From: Acidobacteriota bacterium
GTDB lineage: Bacteria > Acidobacteriota > Terriglobia > Acidiferrales > UBA7541
DNA: 64,000 bases
Assembly: GCA_003225295.1 (NCBI GenBank)
Contig: QHYZ01000067.1
Coordinates: 1-64,000 of the forward strand
Direction: 5' to 3'
Below are positions 17,398 through 28,092 of this stretch, in pieces. The notes beneath the pieces are model-generated. The model saw nothing but the letters and a program-made list of their open reading frames with translations, was not told the origin of the DNA and searched no databases. The position numbers and the translations under genes were made by a program. Numbering within the stretch: the first letter of the stretch is position 1; each line of letters starts with the position of its first letter.

Positions 17398-20125
17398 CGC
17401 TTTGTTCAATTAGTTTTGCGACCAGACCAGTCCAGCCCGTTTGATGGCTGGCGCCGATGCCGGCGCCGTTGTCGCCATGAAAATATTCGTGGAAGAGGAT
17501 CAGATCCCTCCAGTGCGGATCGCTTTGAAAGAGTTCCAATCCCCCGGCCACCGGGCGCCGCCCGTCCGGTCCCCGCAAGAAAATATGCGTGAGCCGGCGG
17601 GATATTTCCGCGGCTACCTGCCAGAGGTCGGATTCCGCTGGAGCATGTGTCGGGCATTCCACTTTGAAGTCTTCGCCGTAGTAGTGATGAAATTTTTGCA
17701 GAGATTCGACCAGCAGATAATTGACGGGAAACCAGATCGGCCCGCGCCAGTTCGAATTTCCGCCGAATAGGCCGGTGGTGGATTCGCCCGGCTCGTAGTC
17801 AACCCGGTTTACGTGTCCGTTCACGTGAACTTCGTAAGGATGGTCTTTGTGGAAGCGCGAAAGGGCGCGCACGCCATACGGCGAAAGAAATTCCGTCTCA
17901 TCCAGCATGCGGCCGAGCACGCGCTTGAGTTGTTTACGGTTCACGAGCGAGAGGAGCCGGCGCACGCCGCGCGCGGAGCGCTGCGTCATTTCAATGTGTT
18001 CGGGCACGTCCGGATGATTGTCGATGAACCATTGCATACGGCGCTTGAAGCCCGGAAGGCAATCGACGATTTCTGGCTCGAGGGTCTCGACGGCGAAAAG
18101 CGGGATCAATCCTACCATCGAGCGGATTTTCAGGAAATGTTCTTCGCCGTTGGGGAGTTTTAATACGTCGTAATAAAAACCATCCACATCGTCCCATAGC
18201 GACTGCCCGCCAGTGCCGAAATCGTTCATGGCCCGGGCGATGTACACGAAATGCTCGAAAAACTTGCTGGCGACGTCTTCATAGGCAGGGTCTTCTTTGG
18301 CCAGCTCCAGTGCGATCGCCAGCATGTTCAGACAATACATGCCCATCCAGCTGGTGCCGTCGGATTGCTCCAGGTGGCCTCCGGTGGGGAGCGGCGCGGA
18401 ACGGTCAAAAACTCCGATGTTATCGAGGCCCAGGAAGCCGCCCTGAAAAATATTTGCGCCGTCCGGGTCCTTGCGGTTCACCCACCAGGTGAAATTCAGG
18501 AGCAGCTTGTGAAAAACTTTCTCGAGGAATCCACGATCGGCGACGCCACGCACGCGGCGCTCGATTTTGTAGACGCGCCAGGCGGCCCAGGCATGAACAG
18601 GTGGATTCACATCGCCAAAGGCCCATTCGTAGGCGGGTAATTGACCGTTGGGGTGCATGTACCACTCGCGGACAAGAAGGATGAGCTGCTCTTTCGCGAA
18701 ATCGGGATCGACGAGTGCGAGCGGAATGCAATGAAACGCCAAGTCCCAGGCCGCGTACCACGGATATTCCCATTTATCCGGCATGGAAATAATGTCGTCG
18801 TTATAAAGATGGGTCCAATCCTTGTTGCGGCCGTTCCAGCGCTCGTCAGGTGGTTTGGGGCCAGCGGGATCGCCTTCGAGCCAGGTGCGCACGTCGTAGT
18901 GATAAAACTGCTTCGACCAGAGCATTCCTGAAAAGGATTGCCGCATGACCGCTTTGGCATCGTCGGAAAGCTCTTTTGATATTCTTGTAGCGTAGAATTC
19001 TTCGGCTTCTTTTTGGCGCGTCACGAACAGGCCGTCGAATCCAGCGCCAAAGTCGTTGGTGCCGGGAACGCCTTCGGCGCGCTCGGCTTGTCCGGGCGAG
19101 GCCATGGTGCCGACTTTTCCGGAGTTGAAATCCATTCCGCCGAGCGGCTCGATATCGGTGAGTCGCAGCTTGAGCGTGACGGGCTGACCGGAATCAAGTT
19201 GCAGCGGGTAATACGGGGCTACCTTGGTTCCCATTTGTTGAGGATTGACCGCCGCTTTGTTGCCGCGAATCACATATTCGTGGAAAGCGTCTTTTACGTA
19301 CGGTGAACGATTGCTCCCGCCAAAGAGGCGCGCGCTGTTGGTTTCGTTTTCCGTGAAAAACAGCTCCGGCTGACCGGCGCACAGCAGCCAGCGCTTGCCG
19401 TACTGCCAATGCTGCAATTCGACCGACGTGCTTCCGGGCGCGCCCGTTGCTTGGCGCGCCACCGGGCGCCGCAAGTCCCGGCCCCAGGACCAGGTATTGC
19501 GAAACCAAAGTTGCGGAAGAATGTGCAAGGTGGCCGCTTCCGGCCCGCGATTCACCGCGGTGATACGAATGAGGATGTCTTCGACATCAGCTTTTGCGTA
19601 TTCCACGAAAATATCGAAGTAGCGATTGCCGGTAAATGCACCGGTATCGAGCAATTCGAATTCTGGATCGACCCGGCCGCGCCCGCGATTCTCTTCTACA
19701 AGTGATTCATAGGGAAATTCGGACTGCGGATATTTGTAAAGCATGCGCATGTAGCTGTGTGTGGGGGTTGCATCAAGGTAGAAATAATACTCCTTCACGT
19801 CCTCGCCGTGATTGCCCTGATTCCCGGTCAGCCCAAAGAAGCGCTCTTTCAAAATGGTGTCGCGGCCATTCCATAACGCCAGCCCGAAACAAATCATCTG
19901 GTGACGGTCGCAGATGCCGCCGATGCCGTCTTCCCCCCAGCGATACGCTCGGGAGCGAGCGTGGTCGTGTGGAAAAAATTCCCAGGCCGTGCCTCCGGGA
20001 CTGTAATCCTCGCGGACGGTTCCCCACTGCCGCTCGGAGAGATAGGGCCCCCAGCGCTTCCAATGCTTTTTTCGCGTGCGCGCTTCTTCGAGCCGGCGGT
20101 CTTCGGTGGTCTGGATTCGTGGCAT
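17390..20125 (-). CDS. GH63-like glucosidase
   Basis: 911 residues from ATG 20125 ([19 protein letters not shown]); 37 further in-frame codons upstream look non-coding. The N-terminal beta-sandwich region carries [16 protein letters not shown]. The C-terminal (alpha/alpha)6 barrel carries [14 protein letters not shown], the likely catalytic Asp region, and [20 protein letters not shown]. These fit clan GH-G/GH63-type exo-glucosidases, including bacterial enzymes acting on glucosylglycerate-type or alpha-glucoside substrates. There is no signal peptide, so it is cytoplasmic. Its neighbour, the debranching enzyme, suggests internal alpha-glucan or compatible-solute turnover. Confidence 0.85.
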   Translation of the reverse strand: MPRIQTTEDRRLEEARTRKKHWKRWGPYLSERQWGTVREDYSPGGTAWEFFPHDHARSRAYRWGEDGIGGICDRHQMICFGLALWNGRDTILKERFFGLTGNQGNHGEDVKEYYFYLDATPTHSYMRMLYKYPQSEFPYESLVEENRGRGRVDPEFELLDTGAFTGNRYFDIFVEYAKADVEDILIRITAVNRGPEAATLHILPQLWFRNTWSWGRDLRRPVARQATGAPGSTSVELQHWQYGKRWLLCAGQPELFFTENETNSARLFGGSNRSPYVKDAFHEYVIRGNKAAVNPQQMGTKVAPYYPLQLDSGQPVTLKLRLTDIEPLGGMDFNSGKVGTMASPGQAERAEGVPGTNDFGAGFDGLFVTRQKEAEEFYATRISKELSDDAKAVMRQSFSGMLWSKQFYHYDVRTWLEGDPAGPKPPDERWNGRNKDWTHLYNDDIISMPDKWEYPWYAAWDLAFHCIPLALVDPDFAKEQLILLVREWYMHPNGQLPAYEWAFGDVNPPVHAWAAWRVYKIERRVRGVADRGFLEKVFHKLLLNFTWWVNRKDPDGANIFQGGFLGLDNIGVFDRSAPLPTGGHLEQSDGTSWMGMYCLNMLAIALELAKEDPAYEDVASKFFEHFVYIARAMNDFGTGGQSLWDDVDGFYYDVLKLPNGEEHFLKIRSMVGLIPLFAVETLEPEIVDCLPGFKRRMQWFIDNHPDVPEHIEMTQRSARGVRRLLSLVNRKQLKRVLGRMLDETEFLSPYGVRALSRFHKDHPYEVHVNGHVNRVDYEPGESTTGLFGGNSNWRGPIWFPVNYLLVESLQKFHHYYGEDFKVECPTHAPAESDLWQVAAEISRRLTHIFLRGPDGRRPVAGGLELFQSDPHWRDLILFHEYFHGDNGAGIGASHQTGWTGLVAKLIEQSGE

Positions 20126-20415
20126 GCTTGGACGGCCCCCGGCCGAAAGTTTCAGGCTATGGTCGCATTTTTCCTGGATTACAGCAGCGCTGACCTCCGA
20201 CCGCGTGCCTGTTCCGGCAAGTCCCGCGGGCTTCACCCTGACCTCATCGATGGGATGCAGGAAAACGCATTTTGGGTGGCAGTTTTTAAAGAGTTGCTAC
20301 TGACGAGGCCTCTTGCTGATGCCGGGGTGAAACCCGGGGACCAAGCCATTCGTTGTACTCTCGGGGGCCTAGCAAGCATCCATTCGATTGAGGGTAGTTC
20401 TCTAGGAGACCAGCC

Positions 20416-21882
20416 ATGTCCGAGTCCAGTAGCCGGCCCATGATCAGCCCGCGTTTGGCGCTGCGCCTTTTCCGTGCGCTCTCTAGCGCGTTATTTCTGC
20501 TGGTCCATTTGCCAGCCGCAAACGGACAAGCCCAAGATCATTCCACCGATGCGCTGCGAAAGTTCAACGAATCCGTGGATGCACTGATCAGGAGAGTTTC
20601 GCCCAGCGTGGTGCAGATTCTGGTGACCGGTTATGGCCCGCTCGAAGAAGGTGAGCACGGAAACACCAACACGCTGATCGGCAGGCAACGGGCGATCGGC
20701 TCCGGATTTGTGATTGATCCCAGCGGCTACATTGTGACCAACGCGCATGTGGTGAAGGGTGCGCAGCGGGTCCAGGTAGTGCTGCCGTCCGCGAGTGCCG
20801 ATGGGTCCGTGGATGCCGCGCTCTCGACTCGAACCACAATTGTACCAGCGCGGATTGTTGGAGCGTCCAGCGAGATCGATCTCGCAGTGATCAAAGTCGA
20901 CGCAGGAACGCTTCCCGCACTCCCACTCGCTTCGTATCGCAAACTGGGCCAGGGAGAAATCGTATTTGCTTTCGGGAGTCCGGGAGGACTGCGCAACACG
21001 GTCACCATGGGAGTGGTTTCGGCCGTCGCGCGGCAAACCGATCTTGATTCGCCGATGGTGTACATTCAGACCGATGCCCCGATCAATCCGGGAAATTCCG
21101 GCGGACCACTCGTGACTGTGAACGGCGAAGTGGCTGGTGTAAACACTTTTATCCTCTCGCAATCGGGCGGGAACGAAGGGTTGGGATTCGCGATTCCCAG
21201 CGGCGTGGTCAACGTTGCGTTTCAGCAGTTGCGCAAGTTCGGTCACCTGCACCGCGCCGAAATTGGCATTGGAATCCAGACGATTACGCCATCCATGGCG
21301 GCGGCGCTGATGCTCCCGCGAACGTACGGGGTGGTCGTCTCCGACGTATTGCCGGGCAGCCCGGCGGAAGCGGCAGGCGTCGAGATCGGAGACGTTCTGG
21401 CGAGCGTCGACGGGAAGGCAGCGGACAGTCTGCCGTTGGTGGCATTTCATTTCTATTTGCTGGAGACGGGAGACAAAGTCCATCTCGAAGTCCTTCGCGG
21501 AAAAGACCGGCTGGTTTTCAACGTCTCGGTGATGGAGCCGCCGCGCGATATGGACCAGGTCACCGGACTGGCCGACCCGGAGAAAAATCTTGTGCCCACG
21601 CTGGGGATTCTGGGCGTGGAGATTGACAAGAAGATCGCCTCGATGGCGGCGGATTTGCGCGATCCGTTTGGGATCATCGTTGCCGCTCGCTCGGCGGGCG
21701 CCGGCGTGGAAGTGCCATTGAACGCCGGAGACGTGATTCGCATGCTCAATGGTCAGCCCATGACCACGCTGGATCGTCTGCGCGGTGCGCTCAAGGCTCT
21801 GCCACCGGGAGCGCCCGTTGCCCTACAGATTCAGCGCGACCAGAAGCTGCTGTTCGTTTCGTTCACGCTTGACCAGCCATAA
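20416..21882 (+). CDS. HtrA/Deg-type S1C serine protease with two PDZ domains
   Basis: 488 residues, ATG preceded by TAGGAGA. An N-terminal hydrophobic segment (about 14-36) acts as signal or anchor, so the protease is periplasmic. The catalytic triad is visible: H111 in VTNAHVV, D155 in EIDLAVIK and S228 in GNSGGP. Two PDZ modules follow: about 270-370, with VVVSDVLPGSPAEAAGVEIGD, and about 390-485, with a more divergent copy. The role is probably envelope protein quality control. It is a monocistronic gene between divergent or convergent neighbours. Confidence 0.92.
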   Translation: MSESSSRPMISPRLALRLFRALSSALFLLVHLPAANGQAQDHSTDALRKFNESVDALIRRVSPSVVQILVTGYGPLEEGEHGNTNTLIGRQRAIGSGFVIDPSGYIVTNAHVVKGAQRVQVVLPSASADGSVDAALSTRTTIVPARIVGASSEIDLAVIKVDAGTLPALPLASYRKLGQGEIVFAFGSPGGLRNTVTMGVVSAVARQTDLDSPMVYIQTDAPINPGNSGGPLVTVNGEVAGVNTFILSQSGGNEGLGFAIPSGVVNVAFQQLRKFGHLHRAEIGIGIQTITPSMAAALMLPRTYGVVVSDVLPGSPAEAAGVEIGDVLASVDGKAADSLPLVAFHFYLLETGDKVHLEVLRGKDRLVFNVSVMEPPRDMDQVTGLADPEKNLVPTLGILGVEIDKKIASMAADLRDPFGIIVAARSAGAGVEVPLNAGDVIRMLNGQPMTTLDRLRGALKALPPGAPVALQIQRDQKLLFVSFTLDQP

Positions 21883-21917
21883 GACTGTTTTGGAACAGGA
21901 AGCGGGAAGCAATATTT

Positions 21918-22511
21918 TTACTGGGCTGGTAGTTGCGCAGGCGCCGTGGCCAGGGGTTTGGTGTAAGAGCGGAGGAGGGTTATCTTGGTGCCTATCTCGT
22001 CGAGGGCCAGCTCGACAACGCGAATCTGATCGCCGCGTTCACCGACGAAGGCAATATCATCATCGGAAATATGCGCGTTGCGGAGGGCTTCGGGTAACTT
22101 CTTCGGGCCGCTGTCCTGGCGCGCGAATTCCGGACTCAAGTGCTCCAGATACCAGGTGGCGACATATTCGCGGGACGTGTTGGTATGATAAGTGCTGCTA
22201 AGGACCTGGGGCTGATCGTCACTCAGCGGGAGATGCGCGGCCGCCGAGCCGGCAAGCACTAGCGTCGCTGCCGGATAAACCGGCAGGCCAGGGCCGACTT
22301 CCTTGGCCTTTTCAAGACGGAATTCGCCGAGAGGGGTGCGCACGGTCGTCTTGTCACTGCCAGCGCGGAGCCCGAGAGCATTGATCACCCGGGAAGCCAT
22401 CAGCAAGCCGCCGCTAAGAAGAACGCAGAACCCGCACGTCAGGGCGATCATCATGAACAGGAGCGACCGGGAGGAGGAACCTCCGCCAGAAGCTGAATAA
22501 GATTTCGCCAT
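21918..22511 (-). CDS. membrane-anchored hypothetical protein
   Basis: 197 residues with a Ser/Gly-rich cytoplasmic tip, one membrane segment at about 16-44 (LLFMMIALTCGFCVLLSGGLLM), and an extracytoplasmic domain of about 150 residues. That domain (GLPVYPAATLVLAG... and REYVATWYLEHLSPEFAR) has the look of a small alpha/beta sensor or stability domain. I do not recognise a family. It is convergent with the Deg protease and lies upstream of nothing obvious. Confidence 0.7.
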   Translation of the reverse strand: MAKSYSASGGGSSSRSLLFMMIALTCGFCVLLSGGLLMASRVINALGLRAGSDKTTVRTPLGEFRLEKAKEVGPGLPVYPAATLVLAGSAAAHLPLSDDQPQVLSSTYHTNTSREYVATWYLEHLSPEFARQDSGPKKLPEALRNAHISDDDIAFVGERGDQIRVVELALDEIGTKITLLRSYTKPLATAPAQLPAQ

Positions 22512-22751
22512 AACGTGCTTCCCTCCCCTCAGTGGACGACCGCGCCGAGTCTCTGATCATTTCGCCGAAGACGGTTCCGGAGACGCCGCAGCAACTAACC
22601 GTGACGAGGAACCCAGCAATCCGCGTACAAACCTAGACCCCGTGTATCTAAACTCGGCTCGCCGAACTTAACCCGCTCCACACAACCCTTGCCGATCCTG
22701 CCGAATGAAGGCGACCCGGTGGATGGGGGCCGCACGCTGCACAACTGCCGA

Positions 22752-25631
22752 TCACTGGGTTGGCAGAAGGAGTTGCGTGAATCCTGTCGTGTTGATGTCG
22801 CGGAACATCGGCGTCCGCGGCGGCAGCAGCGTAGGATTCAGGAAGTTCACGTCGAACTGGTAGCCGCGGGTTGGCGGGCTGTAATTGTTTCCACCGGAAT
22901 TGAACAGCCCGGTCGCCTGGCGGGCATAGAACAAACTGACGATAGAGCCCTCATAGAACAGGGTTCCATTCCACCTTTCCAAGAAGCGCAGGAAGTTGTG
23001 GACGCCGCCGTCAGTACCGAAGTCCTGGCTGCCATCGATCGCGGTGGTATCCCAACCGGGTATCTGGAATGAAACTTGCTTGCCTGCGATAACTGCCGTT
23101 CGGATATAGGTCGTTGCCCCGGTGCGCGGGAAGGCATTGTTGAACGGGGCAGCGAACGAATTGACGTCGTTCCAGTTGACCGAGAGAATCGTAATCGCAT
23201 CGGCACCCACGGAGGTGGCCACGCTGGCGTTCGCAAAGCCGCCACCGGCGGAGTTCGCGTTGAAGTCGCCTTGGATGTAGATAGGGTTTTCCGTAGTGAT
23301 GCTCAGACCGCAGGGTATACCGCCCGGGCACACGGGCAAGCTAATGAGGCTGCCATTTACGACCTTGACAGCCCGGCGGAACAGGGCATTGGGATTTTCG
23401 CGGCCGTCGTTGGCCTGCTTCAGGAAGGATCTTGGCCATGGGCTGATGCCCCCAGAGCCGGTGGCGCAGAGCGGATCGGCTTGCACCGCAGCATTGGGCA
23501 AGTTCGAAAAGAGTGTACTGGCCGTGGTGACGCCGGTGCTGTCGACAAGAGTGTTTGGAAATGTATTTTCACCGTACCTGGCAAGGACACCAGCGCCGGC
23601 AGGATCCTCGGCCGAGGGTCCCCCGGTAGCCGGGATGGGCTCGATCTTGTTGTCCGGGCAGCCTTTGATGTCGGCTGAATTGACTAGGTCAAAGTAGCCA
23701 TATTCCCCGGTCTCGTGCGTGGAGGGCGAGAGGGGAGGCCAGGTGCCGACCGCCGTCCCGGTGGGGAGATAGTTGCCTCGGCGGTCGGAGATATAAACAA
23801 CGAAGTTGTTGGGCGCCACACTGGGGTCCTGGGTGCTCGGACCAGAAGCGCCGATGGTTCCGCTGAACCACTTGGCGACGTTCTTAACGTCGAGCTCGAT
23901 GTAGTTCATAATCCCGCCCAACGTAACTTGGCTGTTGAGGGCGGGGGTGGGCTGGCGGTTGTACCCTTCGCGTGTGTCATAGAGGGCGTTCGGCCAATAG
24001 TCGGAAGGGTTCGGCGGGGCGAGCGTTGCAGTGACGCCGCAGGGCCCTGTCGCGCTTGCGTAGTTCGACGGATTATCGCGAACACGTTCGAGGCGAATTA
24101 CGGCGTTGGGATGGGGGTCGAGACAAACGGAAGGGCCGACCTGGGCGCCGGGAAGTCCCGGCAACGTGGGAGGGGCCAGCGACACGGGAAACAAGTTGCG
24201 TCCTGCGTAGCCGAGGCTCAAGATTTCTTTGGTCACGTCGATGTAAGTGCCGCAGGGGCTGCCGTAGGAGGTCTGGGCGTCAATTTTGATGAAGCCGGTG
24301 ATGATCGGAGTTCCGTAAGTGGGGGGCGTGGCGGTACCCGTGGGCCCTACCTGCCAATAGCCGTCGGCTGAATTATAGCCCGCCGCCACCGTCTGGCCGG
24401 CAGCGCCGGAGGCCGCCAGTGGCAATAAGGTTGTGCCAGCAGCAGTCATGGCCGCTTTCAGGGCTGTGGCATTCGCCGTGGACCAGTTCCCGACGGGGAG
24501 AGCGAGGTCCGCCAGGTTGAATGGGGCCGTGCCGCTGACGCAGTCCAAGCCGGTGATGTCAGCCGCATTGTCGGAAAGCAGAATCCGCAGGCTGGCCTGT
24601 GAAAAATAACGCTCGCCGAGTACGCCGGGATTTGCTGCCCTTTCGCCGCCCAAGGGGCGGCGTAGCATGTCGATGGGCTTAGAACTTCCGTTGCCAAGCA
24701 GCACGATCGTCAAGTTCAGTGGCTTCACCCCGCTACGGAGGTTGCCATTATAGGCCGCCGAGATAGACGACCAGCTGCCGTTACTGCCCGAACCCAAGCA
24801 TGAGTTCAAGCTTCCTTGGCCGAATCCAAGCGCCCGGAGGGAACCACCAGTGGTGATCTCAACGCTGCCGGGATGTCGACCGGTGGCGGATTCGGGGTTC
24901 GAATTGGAGAGACAGTCACGGAGGATATCCTTGCTGGCCGTGACGGGACTCCTTAGCCACAATTGGACCGTGCTGGTTTGCGTGGGGGTCGCGCCGGCGG
25001 GTCCGCCGCTGTCGAGGAAAAGGTTGCCATTGGTGTGTACACGGCCTCCGAAGTCAAAGTTGGGACCCGGGAAAAAACTCAGGTCGGTGTCCGAGTATAT
25101 GCCGAACTGGAAGAGCGGAATTCCGACAGTCTGTGTAGTGCGCACCAGTTTAGCTTCGCCGCCGGTTACAGTGCGAGCCGCGACAGTCAGGGTATAGGTC
25201 GTTTCGAGAGCATTCATTCCTTGAAACGCACTGGAGCCCGATTTGATCTGGGCAAACTGAGCCAGGGGGTTACCTCTGGCGTCCCTGGCATAGGCAATGG
25301 AGTACGTGCTGGCGCCGAGAACATCCACGTAGGAAACTCCGGTGCTCGAAGGAAGAACCGGGGGCTGCGTTGCCAGGGCATCAACTTGTGCCGCGGATGG
25401 GGCATAGGTCGTGGCGAAGAGCGTGCCCAGGTCTGCAGTGAGCTTCTCCATACCGGATTCGGCACCGTAGAAGGCTCGGCTTTGCTCGTTGTTCATGCCG
25501 GAGAGTCTTTGACCCTCGGTCACCAGGAGCATGAATCCCACCACCATGGCAGACATCAGCAGGAGCAAAAGAAGCGTGGTGATGAGCGCAATGCCTGATT
25601 GTTCTCGCATGGTTGTTTTCAGCGATCTCAT
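22752..25631 (-). CDS. pilX: very large PilX-type minor pilin
   Basis: 959 residues from ATG 25631 with GAGGAG upstream; the 54 open codons before it are spurious. The N-terminus REQSGIALITTLLLLLLMSAMVVGFMLL matches the PilX leader and hydrophobic helix: cleavage after G, then I-A-L, with no Glu at position +5, which is normal for PilX/GspK-like pilins. The next helix, RAFYGAESGMEKL, is also typical. About 850 residues of Gly/Asn/Thr-rich, beta-type sequence follow, far longer than the usual 170-200 residue PilX. It is the last gene of the minor-pilin operon, which has no pilY1, so it may carry a tip-adhesin function itself. Confidence 0.85.
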   Translation of the reverse strand: MRSLKTTMREQSGIALITTLLLLLLMSAMVVGFMLLVTEGQRLSGMNNEQSRAFYGAESGMEKLTADLGTLFATTYAPSAAQVDALATQPPVLPSSTGVSYVDVLGASTYSIAYARDARGNPLAQFAQIKSGSSAFQGMNALETTYTLTVAARTVTGGEAKLVRTTQTVGIPLFQFGIYSDTDLSFFPGPNFDFGGRVHTNGNLFLDSGGPAGATPTQTSTVQLWLRSPVTASKDILRDCLSNSNPESATGRHPGSVEITTGGSLRALGFGQGSLNSCLGSGSNGSWSSISAAYNGNLRSGVKPLNLTIVLLGNGSSKPIDMLRRPLGGERAANPGVLGERYFSQASLRILLSDNAADITGLDCVSGTAPFNLADLALPVGNWSTANATALKAAMTAAGTTLLPLAASGAAGQTVAAGYNSADGYWQVGPTGTATPPTYGTPIITGFIKIDAQTSYGSPCGTYIDVTKEILSLGYAGRNLFPVSLAPPTLPGLPGAQVGPSVCLDPHPNAVIRLERVRDNPSNYASATGPCGVTATLAPPNPSDYWPNALYDTREGYNRQPTPALNSQVTLGGIMNYIELDVKNVAKWFSGTIGASGPSTQDPSVAPNNFVVYISDRRGNYLPTGTAVGTWPPLSPSTHETGEYGYFDLVNSADIKGCPDNKIEPIPATGGPSAEDPAGAGVLARYGENTFPNTLVDSTGVTTASTLFSNLPNAAVQADPLCATGSGGISPWPRSFLKQANDGRENPNALFRRAVKVVNGSLISLPVCPGGIPCGLSITTENPIYIQGDFNANSAGGGFANASVATSVGADAITILSVNWNDVNSFAAPFNNAFPRTGATTYIRTAVIAGKQVSFQIPGWDTTAIDGSQDFGTDGGVHNFLRFLERWNGTLFYEGSIVSLFYARQATGLFNSGGNNYSPPTRGYQFDVNFLNPTLLPPRTPMFRDINTTGFTQLLLPTQ

Positions 25632-25647
25632 TGGCAGCTCCTCATTA

Positions 25648-26790
25648 TCAATAGGTATTGAAATAGGCCATGCTGCGGAGAGCAACTTGGGTGGCCAAGT
25701 TAGTGCGGACGTATTTGCCAGTGGTTGCCGCGGTGGTGGTGGAACGCGCGCCGAGGTAAACGTTGACGGAACGGATCTGGTTTTCATTGTCACCCCCGGG
25801 AGCCGGCAGCGTCGGAACCGTAAATTGGTTCACCGGAGCAGGCGTGGTGCCATCCGCAAAATTGAAAGAAAACTGAAGGTTTTCAAGAGTCTCGGCTACC
25901 GGTTGCGGGGTGTTAAAATTCACCGCGCGCATAAGCATGGGATGTTTGGGATCGGTAGTAGCGTCCAGAAAGTAGGTGATCATCCACACGCGCGTGCATG
26001 AGGTGGCAGGATAGTTGCCGTTCGGCGCTGCTGGCGCTCCGGGGTCCTGAAGGGTCAAGATCGTTCCGGAAGTTTCCGATGCCGTCCGCCCGTTGAGGTT
26101 AAATGCGTCGCCGGCGTCAAATTTCACGATTTGGCCAGCGACCGAACTGACGGTTTGCAGGATGCCATTGGGATTATGAGCGTTGAAGAGCATCAGCAGG
26201 TCGCCGGGATTGACCGGAATGCCCGCCGCACCGAGAGTCACGCAGCCTGGAGAGGTACCAAAGTTAATCTGGGATCCATCCGCGAAAATTGCTCCCGTCG
26301 GACAGGTCGGGCCAGTGATGGGCCTCTGATCGAGCGCCAGGGTGTTGTCGGCGTACAGGATAGTGATGATGTCAGTTGCCGGACTGGAAGTCCCATCGGG
26401 GCTGGTGACCGCAGGACCCAAACCATTGCCAGGTTCGACGGCCGGGAGAACAACGTTGCAGCCCTTGTTCGCAGAATTGGGTCCCTGGAAAGTCAGGTTC
26501 AATACCGTGGGAGGCCGCTTAACTGGTAGGCCAACGTTGCAGCCTGACGCGTTGATGGTGTTGGGGATGGAAATACCGCCGGTGGGAATGCCGGTTCCTG
26601 TTTGAATCAGATCCTGGACGATCAGATTGAGTCCCGCGCGCATGTTGTCGCTCATGTCCGAAGTCTGCGTGACATTGGTGTTGGCCTTGGTGGAATCGCG
26701 GAACATCAGCACCGCGGCCGCCAACGCAACCATGGTGACGGCCATTCCGACAATCAATTCCACGAGCGTGAAACCTGACTTTTTCTTCAT
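25648..26790 (-). CDS. pilW: PilW-type minor pilin
   Basis: 380 residues with a class III prepilin signal: MKKKSG then FTLVELIVGMAVTMVALAAAVL, with Glu at +5 for assembly and methylation. The globular part is long and rich in Pro/Thr/Gly, with several cysteines. It ends 16 bases before pilX. AGGAG precedes its ATG. It is probably part of the initiation complex of type IV pili or a related secretion pseudopilus; no assembly ATPase or secretin is in the window. Confidence 0.88.
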   Translation of the reverse strand: MKKKSGFTLVELIVGMAVTMVALAAAVLMFRDSTKANTNVTQTSDMSDNMRAGLNLIVQDLIQTGTGIPTGGISIPNTINASGCNVGLPVKRPPTVLNLTFQGPNSANKGCNVVLPAVEPGNGLGPAVTSPDGTSSPATDIITILYADNTLALDQRPITGPTCPTGAIFADGSQINFGTSPGCVTLGAAGIPVNPGDLLMLFNAHNPNGILQTVSSVAGQIVKFDAGDAFNLNGRTASETSGTILTLQDPGAPAAPNGNYPATSCTRVWMITYFLDATTDPKHPMLMRAVNFNTPQPVAETLENLQFSFNFADGTTPAPVNQFTVPTLPAPGGDNENQIRSVNVYLGARSTTTAATTGKYVRTNLATQVALRSMAYFNTY

Positions 26791-26811
26791 GAGCTGCTCC
26801 TCAATACACGA

Positions 26812-27375
26812 TCACGAGAATTGCGCGATAAAGCTGACCAGGGTGTACTGCCGCGACATGGAACCGACGGTGTAGGTTATGGTGATGCTGATTTGCCGCA
26901 GACCCGATTCACCTGGAACATCAATGATGTTGATCGTGCGGGTCATGTTCTTGAGAGACATCACCACGTCATCCGCGGTACCCAGAATCTTGTCGGGGCC
27001 GGCACTCATGATCACTGTGTCTGGGTTGGCGGGGTCGTCATCCGCCGTGCCGTAGAGCCCATCGGGGCCGGCGGCAAGGAGCGGTTGCGGAGGAACCAGA
27101 AAAACACCGTCAGTGGTGCCGCCCGACCCGGTGGCGTTGCGAATGTTGGTCCACAGGAGCAACTTGGAGTCGCGGGCCGCAAAAATCGTCTCCACGGCTT
27201 CTTCAGCCTTCTTTTCGGCGATGTAATCCATCTGGGTCATGTTCGCTACCTGGATGCCCTGCGCATAGACGGCGGCCAGAGACAAGATGCCGAAGGACAG
27301 AATCACGATGGCAATCATCGCTTCGAGCAGCGTGAAGCCCGACTGTGGATTGCGGTGCCGTCTATTTCGCGACAT
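26812..27375 (-). CDS. pilV: PilV-type minor pilin with two GPDxxxGTADD motifs
   Basis: 187 residues from ATG 27375 behind a GGGGG ribosome site; an ATG two codons upstream is also possible. The prepilin signal is NPQSG-FTLLEAMIAIVILSFGILSLAAVYAQG, the PilV subtype with GxLxxAxxQ. Residues 103-113 and 126-136 repeat G-P-D-x-x-x-G-T-A-D-D, aspartate-rich loops that resemble calcium-binding repeat motifs (inference). The gene sits second in the minor-pilin operon between fimT and pilW, with gaps of 10-21 bases. Confidence 0.87.
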   Translation of the reverse strand: MSRNRRHRNPQSGFTLLEAMIAIVILSFGILSLAAVYAQGIQVANMTQMDYIAEKKAEEAVETIFAARDSKLLLWTNIRNATGSGGTTDGVFLVPPQPLLAAGPDGLYGTADDDPANPDTVIMSAGPDKILGTADDVVMSLKNMTRTINIIDVPGESGLRQISITITYTVGSMSRQYTLVSFIAQFS

Positions 27376-27385
27376 GATCATCCCC

Positions 27386-27964
27386 CTATTCCTGCCACTG
27401 GCTGCCGTCCCAGTGGTATTCACGCACACGGCCCGTGGCCCCAAGGATGGAGATGGCGCGGGCCGTCGAGGGCCTGCCGGGAATGCCCATGAAGACCGTG
27501 CCGTTTACTAGCGTGTTTCCTCCGTCGACAAGCGCACCAGTCGTCGAGAATTTCATGATCGGCGGACCACCGGAGACTCCCCCGAAGTAGACGGGGGCGG
27601 TATTTCCAAAATTGAAGGGCGCCGGAAGATCCGGAACGCCGGGCAAGATTATGTACTGAGCCCCACCCTCGAATGACACGGTGCTCGCGGGAGGCGCCGT
27701 ACCGAGGAGCCAGATTTCAGTAATGGTCAGTTGGTTCGTTCCCACAAATTGGACCTGGACCTCGCGGCGATGAGCGATGGCCCTTTCGCGAGCCGAACGC
27801 AACTGATAGAGGAGTTGGTCCATGGCCGAGTTGGCCCTGAAATTCGGCAGGATGTTGCCGTAGTTGAGCAACGCCATCCCCAGAATGACGGAGATGATGG
27901 CCACTGCGACGAGAAGCTCCATCAGGGAGAAACCTAGTTGCAATCGGTTTGGGTGCTGTCTCAT
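27386..27964 (-). CDS. fimT: FimT/GspH-type minor pseudopilin
   Basis: 192 residues. The prepilin signal reads RLQLG-FSLMELLVAVAIISVILGMAL, with Glu at +5. The GspH/FimT helix follows as FRANSAMDQLLYQLRSARERAIAHRREVQVQF. The ATG has GGAG eight bases upstream. It is the first gene of the pilin operon, so its promoter should lie in the space between it and boxD. Confidence 0.88.
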   Translation of the reverse strand: MRQHPNRLQLGFSLMELLVAVAIISVILGMALLNYGNILPNFRANSAMDQLLYQLRSARERAIAHRREVQVQFVGTNQLTITEIWLLGTAPPASTVSFEGGAQYIILPGVPDLPAPFNFGNTAPVYFGGVSGGPPIMKFSTTGALVDGGNTLVNGTVFMGIPGRPSTARAISILGATGRVREYHWDGSQWQE

Positions 27965-28092
27965 GCGCGAGCTCCATCAAATCTGCTGGGTCGAGCGCAA
28001 CCTGGCGCTCTTAAAACAGCACGTGCGCACCCAACGGGTCATCGTAACTAAGATATTTAGATTGAATGGGTTAGACGGAGGCGTTGGGGGGC

